DNA of 64,000 nt, taken from Bretschneidera sinensis. Taxonomy: Eukaryota; Streptophyta; Magnoliopsida; Brassicales; Akaniaceae. The notes beneath the pieces are model-generated. The model worked only from the letters and a program-made list of their open reading frames with translations. It did not search any database and was not told where the DNA came from. Positions 58,501-64,000 of the stretch are shown here, piece after piece. Made by a program: the position numbers and the translations under genes. The stretch is from assembly GCA_023935145.1 (NCBI GenBank), contig CM043699.1, positions 69,989,638 through 70,053,637 on the forward strand. The letters are read 5' to 3'. Each line of letters starts with the position of its first letter. Position 1 is the first letter of the stretch.

Positions 58501-61500
58501 ATGAAGTTCAGAAAGACAAGATTCAGAACCTCTCATATGATGTGAAGCTCCAAAATCAACTGTCCAAGGGGTGGAGGCAGAATAAAACCACATACCATCA
58601 TGTTTGGCCGCTAGAGTAGCAACAGTAGAAGATGGTGGCTTTCCCGAAGGCAACAACCTAGCATACTCTTCCTTGGAAAATAGTATATGACTGGAAATGT
58701 CTCATCAGATGTAGACTGTGCCTGAGAAACTCTTCTAGGTTGTTCATCACAAAAACAATCCTGGTTGGCATAACCTGCTGTGGACTGAAGATCATAACAT
58801 CAAGGTGCACTATGCCCATCTCGAGCAGTACCACAATTAGTGCAATACCTCTCGTTCCTAGAATCACTCCCATGAGTACCATCACCAACTCTACCACCTC
58901 TGTCTCCTGTATCCATGTGTCCACCTTGACCAAATCAGCCGCCACAGCCTCGACCCCTATATCCTTTACCACCACGTTCTAGACCACCTTGTCCACCATC
59001 ACTACTATACGAGATCACCATTGCTGACTTATTAGTCAAACTAGCATTAGAGTTGGATAATGTAGCTCGCCGTAGCCTAGCAAATATCTCTCTCAAAGGC
59101 AAGAATTCTGGAACCCTATAATCTGAGATCGAACTGAGCTATATTCTGACTTAAGACCCGTTGAAAATCTGACTGTATTAAAGTCTTCACTTTGCTTTTG
59201 CATCTTAGCTATATCATAAGAGATCGGCTCGTGGATATTAAGTTCATAAAAAATTCTGCACATCTATGAATAATAAATACTCTTCAAGGATGAGATCACC
59301 TTGTTGAGTATTAAAATATGATTGAGACACTTGGTAAATTCTGGTCACATTGTTAGAACCTGAATACAGTTGTTGGAGATGCTCCCAAACTTGTTTGGCA
59401 GTCTTTAGTAGCATAACCCTGCTACTAATATTTGGTTCCATGCTATTCCATAGTATGGTCCTAATCTATGCATCCTCCTTTAACCACTCAGCATATTTGT
59501 CAGACTTGTTGAAGGTTGATCTCTTTAATGTATTTCAATTTGTCCCTTGCAGTCAATGCCACTTCTACAGCTGCTGCCCACAAAATATGGTTGCTCCCAT
59601 TTAGTTTAATTGAGGTCATAGGCATGTGAAACATCTCATTAGACATGCCACCAATCATCCTACTATCCATGGAAGAAGACATATTTTCTTTACCAAACCC
59701 CACTTAAGATCTCACCACACACCACACACCACACACCAGAATGCTATATTTTAGCACTACCACACACAAGATCAAGTTTCCAAAGCACCAAAAGTAATCA
59801 TCACCAACACATACATGCGTGAACAGTAGCATCGATAGCACTCGTGAACAGTAATTCTACAGTAACAGCACTCTTGTTAGCCCACAAACCCTAGACCACT
59901 ACTTCACAAACAGCCTCTTTTATCACTACACACCTACATCACCACATCCCACTCGCAAAGGAACGGAAACCCTAAGTTCCAACCAAATCCTAGATGAAGG
60001 GAGAACCCAAGATTCCTTGGAAAAGGTGTAGAAGAGAAGAGGATGAGAAGAAAACAGAGATGGTGCCCCCAAAGATTAACCTTGCTCTTATACCATGTTA
60101 AGATATTAGATATCAGATGGGAGAAGAGAAATGAGGAATAGAAAAGGGGCAGATCACCTACGCAGCCTTAGCCCCTCATATTCTATTATAAATAGGTGTA
60201 ACATAAATAAAGAATGTAAAAGGACAATTCTGTCCTTCACTAATACACCGGCAACATATGTGATAATATAGAGAAGATAATAAAGAAAGAAACTACAACA
60301 CTACATAATGATCCAAATACCACAACTACCCTTAACATATAGGTACTTTTTCACCTACCTTGGTATTAATTAAGGGTGCCCAAATTTTGAATTATCAGCT
60401 TCCCATGGCCAAATGCCATGGTGGAAAATGTACAGTCCTACTAAAATAAACACTCTTGATGACTGTTGCATCTAACAATTCATTAGTTCTCCAACAAGCA
60501 CCGGAGCCAGTAGCGATTGCATTTGCATAGTTTTAAGGATATGAGCACCGGGCTTTGAAAGAATGGATGTGAAAAGGAATACTCGATCTTCTAAAGTCTG
60601 ATAACAATAGAACGATTATTGTAGATAATATTTTGACTATTGGTTAGATATTGTACATGCTTTGTTTGGGGTGGGTGGTCCTTAACAAATACTACCTGTT
60701 TGGGAAGGAAGGATAGCTTTTGTATATCACATTTTTTGGTTTATTCTCTTTGTAGTACAGAGTGTCATGGAACTTTCTTTTGGTTCTCTTTGGGTTTCTA
60801 GCTTCTTTTTTTTTTTTCTTTTCTTTTTGGTTGAAAACTTGGTGAGGTAGTTGTGTGGCTTGAATTATGCTCTCTCTTTCTCTCTCAAACACAAACGCAT
60901 GCACGTGTGTACACGCAACCTCCCAAAACAGTTGAAAAAGAGAAGATTATGATTTGTGAGGAAGCTGCCATTGACCATATCTGTTGGAACTTGTCAAGGG
61001 ATCAACCTGTTACTACCAAAAGAAAAACATTGAAAAAATGGAAGAACTAGAAAGGTTACAAATGCCAACTCTCTTCTTTAGTTGCAAATGGTTGGTCTTG
61101 TGATTGTGTGAACCTTTGATCTTTCTTGCTGGGAAGTATTTACAGTATATTGTTTTTTCTTGTCTTTCTCCTTTACAGCGCTTCTTACTTTCGATGAAGG
61201 CCCTCCATTTACCGTGCACAGGCTTTGTGAGGTGACTGCATCTTTTGTTTGTTAAGCTCTATATAGCTCTAACATTAATCTATGATATATCATTCATTTC
61301 TTTGTTTAAAATACACGCACACGCACACGCACACACACACACTAAACCTTCATACAACATGGCATGATAAACATATCAATGTTCAATTTTTTTGTACGAT
61401 CTTGAGGAGACTTGGATTCAAATCATCCTTCTGAAGAGAAAAAAAGAGTAAATTATAGCTTTGGAACTACTTGAAGGATCAAAGCAAAGCATACCAGTTT

Positions 61501-62503
61501 TCTTGCGCTTTCTTTTACCTTCTCTTCAAAAGCTTTCTCTTGGATATTTACATTCTAATGCTATTATCTGAAGCGTACCATCTTCTCTCACTCACTCTCA
61601 CTCTCACTCTCACTCTCTCTCTATTTATCTAGATGTTCATTGTGAAATTACAGCGAGTTGATAATTTTCCAATCTTTTATTAGAAAGTATGTGCATGGTT
61701 AACTTGTCCAACTATGCCTTAATTTTTTCGGAAGTGTAAGAATGAAGAACTCATTAATTTTTCAAAGTATTCCTCCCCCACTCTTCACCTCAAACAGTCT
61801 GCTTGGGAGAAAGGAAGGGTTTTTAAAGGAAATGATGGATAGGGAAAGGAGAGGAAAGGAGGGGTTGAAAACTTTCCCTTGTTTGAAAGTTTATAAAGTA
61901 AAGGAGGGTAAATAAGCTCATTTTCTATAAAGCCCTGCAAACCCCTCAATTTGGGGTGTTAAAAAAGTTGTCTGGTTGGGGATTTTGGAGGGTTATAGGA
62001 AAAACGCTCAAAACCCCAAAACTTTTCCCCTCTTTATGAAAAAAAGAACTCCTGAACTTAGTTTTTAATTAACCCTTCGTTTCCTTTCCCTTACTCAACC
62101 CTCAAAAACCCCTTACCAAATACACTGTAAATATAGATTAGTGAAGTGCTTTGATATGTTTCAACTCTATTTCTTGTTAATTTTTGGGGTTAATAAAGTA
62201 GGAGTGATTATTTAACATTCAATTAGTCTTGTAAGAAACATGACCTGCTATACTCCAAAGCGTTATGTAATTCCTCAAAATTTTTCCCATATCTTTCATT
62301 TTATTTTGAAAATTACTTGCAGGTTCTACAACTATGCGTCTCTGTTGACTGTTTTACATAATAATTATTATTTTTCTTATAGCTTTTCCATGTCCAAAGT
62401 TAGCTTTGCAGTATTTTATATGCTCCAATTTTATGAACAGATCCTATTGGCTGCACGAAGCATCTATCCAAATCTCTCAAAGCTTGCTCTAGCTCTAGAA
62501 AAG
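40430..62503 (+). CDS. PPP4R2: Protein phosphatase 4 regulatory subunit 2 (5' six coding exons, gene continues)
   Basis: Regulatory subunit of the PP4 serine/threonine phosphatase; in eukaryotes R2 binds the PP4 catalytic subunit, usually with R3, and acts in DNA-damage signalling and other nuclear roles. Six coding exons splice in phase: 40430-40515, 43693-43773, 52732-52780, 52920-53004, 61179-61231, 62441-62503 (139 codons so far). The conserved PPP4R2 core is clear: '[17 protein letters not shown]', '[16 protein letters not shown]', '[11 protein letters not shown]', '[14 protein letters not shown]', '[21 protein letters not shown]'. All donors and acceptors are GT-AG. A stop lies just before the ATG. 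The acidic C-terminal half lies beyond the window. Introns 2 and 4 are 9.0 and 8.2 kb because of transposons. Exon 4 may start four codons late. Confidence 0.88.
41155..41942. mobile_element. Candidate MITE in PPP4R2 intron 1
   Basis: The left end 'cgtttggtttacttggattccaat' and the right end (reversed) 'atgtttggtttgcaagaatagatt' are imperfect inverted repeats of the common plant 'gtttggtt' MITE type. TSD not resolved and the interior has no ORF. Confidence 0.4.
42488..42510 (+). repeat. (GGGT)n run, potential G-quadruplex
   Basis: Four consecutive 'gggt' units followed by six G, on the coding strand of PPP4R2 intron 1, so the pre-mRNA would carry it too. Confidence 0.8.
42593..43113. mobile_element. 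hAT-type MITE in PPP4R2 intron 1
   Basis: Ends 'tagggatgtgcattcggtt' and, reversed, 'tacggctgtgcaatttccgg', with many internal 'cggttaa' and 'aaccgaa' repeats. This matches the abundant plant MITEs with 'agggNtgtgca' ends. The flanks are AT-rich ('cgtaatta' / 'taaattaa'), so the exact TSD is unclear. Confidence 0.65.
43693..43773 (+). CDS. PPP4R2: PPP4R2 coding exon 2
   Basis: 81 bp after acceptor 'ggattttag'. Encodes '[20 protein letters not shown]' and ends in '..GKFW' at donor 'ttttg|gtaatt'. The start of the conserved core. Confidence 0.88.
43774..44481 (+). other. PPP4R2 intron 2, left part, no gene
   Basis: Intron sequence between exon 2 and the older LINE. No repeat with defined ends seen. 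The ORFs present (43810-44010 minus, 44300-44557 plus) have no domain. Confidence 0.6.
45930..46250 (+). pseudogene. Foreign LINE zf-RVT fragment at the 5' end of the younger LINE
   Basis: Read with shifts: '[18 protein letters not shown]', '[15 protein letters not shown]' and then '[20 protein letters not shown]'. This is the zinc-binding RT-associated domain that normally sits at the end of plant LINE ORF2, yet here it precedes ORF1. Its sequence differs from both neighbouring LINEs. Confidence 0.6.
46412..48264 (+). pseudogene. LINE ORF1, degenerate
   Basis: 46412-46843 begins '[20 protein letters not shown]' and contains '[15 protein letters not shown]', like the DUF4283-type start of plant LINE ORF1. 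The stretch to 48264 is open in pieces ('[20 protein letters not shown]', 48000) with a lysine-rich end ('[18 protein letters not shown]'). Many stops. No zinc knuckle was found. Confidence 0.6.
48265..49300 (+). pseudogene. LINE ORF2 endonuclease (AP-like), degenerate
   Basis: Starts 'MKWSIIWWNVRGV' (consensus 'WNVRGL'). Contains '[12 protein letters not shown]' (catalytic E), 'MTSVYGPG', '[18 protein letters not shown]' (D and N of the active site) and '[13 protein letters not shown]'. Stops at 48314, 48507, 48668 and 48908. Confidence 0.85.
49300..50600 (+). pseudogene. LINE ORF2 reverse transcriptase, degenerate
   Basis: '[20 protein letters not shown]' leads into the palm: 'DDDKAPG' then a +1 shift to 'PDGFTLVF', 'FASLIPKK', 'DFRSISL', '[20 protein letters not shown]', '[14 protein letters not shown]' (the D of the first catalytic motif 'KLDMxKAYD' is N), '[14 protein letters not shown]', '[11 protein letters not shown]' (F-A-D-D intact, about 50310-50340). 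Stops at 49806 and 50150 and a shift near 49630. Confidence 0.9.
50600..51895 (+). pseudogene. LINE ORF2 C-terminal part with zf-RVT, degenerate
   Basis: '[20 protein letters not shown]' and '[20 protein letters not shown]' (50709-51143) are the usual post-RT region. After shifts comes zf-RVT '[18 protein letters not shown]' (about 51515-51570) and the tail '[18 protein letters not shown]'. Confidence 0.85.
52732..52780 (+). CDS. PPP4R2: PPP4R2 coding exon 3
   Basis: 49 bp, '[16 protein letters not shown]', acceptor 'tactgcag', donor 'aagcag|gtatgg'. It lies only 645 bp after the poly-A end of the older LINE. Confidence 0.9.
52791..52829 (+). repeat. 39-bp direct repeat, copy 1 (intron 3)
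   Basis: 'gtatgccagcatgtaggtct..' is repeated at 53561-53599 with two mismatches. The two copies flank PPP4R2 exon 4. Confidence 0.95.
52920..53004 (+). CDS. PPP4R2: PPP4R2 coding exon 4
   Basis: 85 bp, '[20 protein letters not shown]' and '..ELVKWLDE', donor 'gaag|gtactt'. The only in-phase AG is 'tctgag' at 52914-52919. The family usually has four residues (V-L-S-E) before the Tyr, and 'ttatctgag' just upstream still encodes L-S-E but without an AG before it. Confidence 0.8.
53005..54336 (+). other. PPP4R2 intron 4, left part, no gene
   Basis: Intron sequence between exon 4 and the antisense copia element. Apart from the 39-bp direct repeat I see no defined element or ORF with a domain. 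Confidence 0.6.
53561..53599 (+). repeat. 39-bp direct repeat, copy 2 (intron 4)
   Basis: Second copy of 52791-52829, 770 bp downstream. Confidence 0.95.
54342..54582 (-). repeat. 3' LTR of intronic copia (241 bp)
   Basis: Paired with 60096-60337. TATA-like 'tatttataatag' on the minus strand at about 54430. Confidence 0.9.
54619..54837 (-). pseudogene. Copia RNase H C-terminal part
   Basis: '[20 protein letters not shown]', '[16 protein letters not shown]' and '[10 protein letters not shown]' are the standard end of copia RNase H. The upstream part near 54900-55010 ('[12 protein letters not shown]' region) is shifted. Confidence 0.85.
54990..56240 (-). pseudogene. Copia RT, degenerate with internal tandem duplication
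   Basis: '[20 protein letters not shown]', '[20 protein letters not shown]' and '[11 protein letters not shown]' (55929-56225) open the RT. The next block (about 55752-56021) is duplicated. '[20 protein letters not shown]' and '[14 protein letters not shown]' (55173-55379) are the end. Stops and shifts occur throughout. Confidence 0.85.
55752..56021 (-). repeat. 136-bp tandem duplication within RT
   Basis: 'ctgataaagtgac.aatcacaa' starts at 55752 and again at 55888. The two copies differ at several positions and one small indel, so the duplication is not a recent assembly error. Confidence 0.9.
56241..56614 (-). pseudogene. Copia integrase C-terminal / linker region, degenerate
   Basis: Proline/serine-rich linker ('[20 protein letters not shown]', then '[14 protein letters not shown]') as found between integrase and RT in this copia group. 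A short repeat 'ggactcaaagatgagtaggatac' occurs twice (56217-56276). Confidence 0.65.
56615..57624 (+). mobile_element. TRIM-like element nested in intronic copia
   Basis: Two direct terminal repeats, 56615-56806 (192 bp) and 57436-57624 (189 bp), both 'tgttgagaat'..'ttgttaaca', enclose 629 bp. A primer site 'tggtatcaaaaccc' follows the first at 56807 and 'tgagggggag' precedes the second. No protein domain inside. Flanks 'cttga' and 'cgtgg' match at only 3 of 5 positions, so a degenerate TSD is possible. Total size 1010 bp fits TRIM (terminal-repeat retrotransposon in miniature). It lies in sense with PPP4R2. Confidence 0.8.
57625..58268 (-). pseudogene. Copia integrase, degenerate
   Basis: GAG-pre-integrase '[18 protein letters not shown]' and '[20 protein letters not shown]' (zinc ligands H, H, C, C present), then the core '[20 protein letters not shown]' with the first catalytic Asp (57909-58268). 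The rest (57625-57905) is out of frame. The TRIM-like element separates it from the linker and RT. Confidence 0.85.
58306..58656 (-). pseudogene. Copia protease, active site altered
   Basis: '[12 protein letters not shown]' at about 58535-58566. The family motif is D-S-G-A-S-x-H and here Ser is Phe. Downstream '[20 protein letters not shown]' is the usual protease tail. A 116-codon frame is open. Confidence 0.82.
58658..59703 (-). pseudogene. Copia gag, degenerate
   Basis: Starts at 59703 ('[20 protein letters not shown]'), with '[20 protein letters not shown]' (DUF4219/gag N-part), then after a stop '[20 protein letters not shown]' and '[18 protein letters not shown]' (UBN2, 59244-59441). 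Gly-rich tail remnants lie near 58658-58975. A zinc knuckle like '[18 protein letters not shown]' can be read in another frame near 58800-58860. Confidence 0.8.
60096..60337 (-). repeat. 5' LTR of intronic copia (242 bp)
   Basis: Paired with 54342-54582. Primer site at 60084-60095. Confidence 0.9.
60343..61178 (+). other. PPP4R2 intron 4, right part, no gene
   Basis: AT-rich intron sequence ending in the polypyrimidine tract 'cttgtctttctcctttacag'. No defined repeat. ORFs 60692-60904 (minus) and 60853-61050 (plus) show no domain. Confidence 0.6.
61179..61231 (+). CDS. PPP4R2: PPP4R2 coding exon 5
   Basis: 53 bp, '[17 protein letters not shown]', acceptor 'ctttacag', donor 'gag|gtgact'. Confidence 0.9.
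61312..61342. repeat. (CA)n-type microsatellite
   Basis: 'acacgc' repeats passing into pure (AC)n, in intron 5. Confidence 0.95.
61582..61624. repeat. (CTCTCA)n / CT microsatellite
   Basis: 'ctcactctca' hexamer-like repeats followed by (CT)n, in intron 5. Confidence 0.9.
61792..62130. mobile_element. Candidate MITE in PPP4R2 intron 5
   Basis: The left end 'cagtctgcttgggagaaagg' and the right end, reversed, 'cagtgtatttggtaaggggt' are imperfect inverted repeats. The interior is rich in 'aggaaagg' and 'cccttac' complements. TSD not clear. Confidence 0.4.
62441..62503 (+). CDS. PPP4R2: PPP4R2 coding exon 6
   Basis: 63 bp, '[20 protein letters not shown]' plus K, acceptor 'atgaacag', donor 'aaaag|gtatgg'. 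No next exon was found up to 64000. Confidence 0.9.
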
Positions 62504-64000
62504 GTATGGCGATAAAAGAAATTCACTATATTCTGTTTCTATTTTGTACTTTATAGTAACTGAACATTCTATTTGTCATTTTATTAGTCCTACAACTAAG
62601 ACCCTAGTATGCTGACCTAAATACGAGAGAATGCAAAACCAATAATTATATTAGAAACAGAAATGGTAAATAAAGAACTTGAGGTTCGGACGCAAATTTT
62701 CTTGCTCTGACACTGTACCAAATGCTTAAATTGATATAAAACAAGCCAACAATGTATTTCAAGCATCTGCATTCTATTTTCAGGACAGCTAGACTTCCTT
62801 TCAGTTCCATCAAAACCATCTAAATGTTTATGGGACTAAAGGGAAGAGGAGAAACCTCTATAAAAAAAACATACATTCTTTTCCGGGATTTCCTTCCTAT
62901 CTTGTCGTTTTCTTCCTTTTATTTCCCTTTAGCCAAATAGTGTTAAGAAACTCTAGCACCTAAAATTAGAAAATTTATAATGTAAAATCTTACATGGGAA
63001 GAATGATTTGCTTCAAGTTCCATCAAGTATAATATATTAGGTTCCGGCTCCTGTCCAGTGGAGCCTTTTCCCCGGTTTTCCTTAGTGCAGTCTTAACTAA
63101 ATGACATGTAGCAAAATGACTTGAACGTTTGAGATCTTACTTTCTCATTTGGGCTCGTTAACTATTAACATGAACTCATGGAAGCATCTCTCTCTCCTCT
63201 ACTCTGCTAAGTAAGAGAATAATAAATCATCAGTAATTAAAATCTCTTCTCTATATAACAGAAGAAAAAAAAATTCTTTTTCATTTATCCTCCAAAAAGT
63301 ATCACCTCTGCTCAACTTGTTATTTCTTTGTGTGTGAAGTCCTTCAAAAGATGAAATGAGGAGATTCAAAACACTTAAAGTTTATTTTTTGGTCAGAAAT
63401 GGTCTAGAACAGAAGAACCACAAAAACAAAATCCACAACTAAGGCCCCTTGGCCCCTTGTAGGAACTGAACTCTCAGAGAATTAGCCAGGATTTGCAGAA
63501 GAAAAAAAAAATATTTATCAAAAGATGAGACATTTTACTTCTCTTTTACCCTTGAAACCTGGTAAAATCTAAATAAATTTCACTTGTTTGGTAAAATCTC
63601 CTTATCACAAAAGACAAAGATTCCTCCAAATATCCACTTCTTTCTCACAAAAGAATAAACAGATTTTCTCTTGAAACCCAGTAATATCTAAAAACACATT
63701 CCATGATTAGTTTATGATTTTAGAGAGAGGGAGAGAGCAAAAATATAGTGAGAGAAAGTGAAGTTACTATAAGAACTTTAATTTGAATTTACAAAGAGGA
63801 TCTAATAGAGCGATCGAGCTTGATTTAAGGAGAGGCGTGATCTGAAACATCAATTGGGTCAGAGAGAAAGAGATGCAAATAGGTTATGTGATTTAAAAAT
63901 TAAAAACTGTGGGGTTTTGTAGAGCTGGTATTCTGGTGATGCTATAGATTTATTCTTACCCTCTCTTTGATTATCTAGAAAATGGGATGAAGCAAAAGAA
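62504..64000 (+). other. PPP4R2: PPP4R2 intron 6 (open to the window edge)
   Basis: AT-rich, no further PPP4R2 exon recognised. The expected next exon of the family encodes a 'NLLVT..'-type motif and is not seen. No defined transposon. Confidence 0.6.

Larger units (their letters stand above)
54342..60337 (-). mobile_element. Ty1/copia element, antisense in PPP4R2 intron 4
   Basis: Perfect 5-bp repeats 'tatag' (54337-54341 and 60338-60342) flank the element. LTRs are 54342-54582 (241 bp) and 60096-60337 (242 bp), both 'tgttaagatattaga'..'cccttaaca'. On the minus strand the primer site 'tggtataagagc' adjoins the 5' LTR and the PPT 'tttgagggggggtg' the 3' LTR. Coding order right to left: gag, protease, integrase, RT, RNase H, all broken. 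A TRIM-like element (56615-57624) is inserted in it. The LTRs remain very alike, so insertion is relatively recent. Confidence 0.92.

Noticed and set aside
62790..62950. Possible small MITE ('ttccctttagccaaatagtg')
   Set aside because: Only partial inverted similarity and no TSD.

Overview
The window is nuclear DNA from a flowering plant, probably a eudicot. It shows plant-type Ty1/copia and Ty3/gypsy retrotransposons, a hAT element, MITEs, plant LINEs and one intron-rich host gene with GT-AG introns. There are no operons or prokaryotic signals. The species cannot be named from the sequence.

One cellular gene is visible. It is PPP4R2, the regulatory subunit 2 of protein phosphatase 4, on the + strand. 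A 5'UTR exon lies near 39.6 kb, the ATG is at 40430, and five further coding exons run to 62503. The gene continues past the right edge. Its introns are large because they are full of transposons. Intron 2 holds a LINE nested in an older LINE, both in sense orientation. Intron 4 holds an antisense copia element that itself contains a 1-kb TRIM-like element.

Everything left of about 39.2 kb is nested transposons, and many layers can be ordered by target-site duplications (TSDs) read directly from the sequence. 1-2937: a copia LTR beside a probable gypsy LTR. 3224-11906: a copia element inserted in an older copia gag, whose 3' half plus flank (about 3.06 kb) is tandemly duplicated. 11907-18016: a non-autonomous Mutator-like element (9-bp TSD) split by a 5.1-kb hAT element (8-bp TSD) with a decayed transposase. 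18152-27457: a Ty3/gypsy element of Tat type with a second RNase H and an antisense ORF. 27551-39209: a short-LTR element carrying gag only (TR-GAG-like). Its 3' LTR was hit by a gypsy solo LTR (27570-36216), which in turn received a copia element (28248-33340) and a further TG...CA insertion (34619-36078).

All transposon reading frames found are broken by stops, frameshifts, deletions or lost catalytic residues, so none looks autonomous. I found no CRISPR array, tRNA or rRNA gene and no evident new defence or metabolic system. The most unusual items are the multi-level nest with intact TSDs, the tandem copia duplication, the gag with a 60-bp in-frame minisatellite, the LINE with a foreign zinc-finger fragment at its 5' end, and the heavily invaded PPP4R2 gene with a possibly displaced exon 4 splice acceptor.
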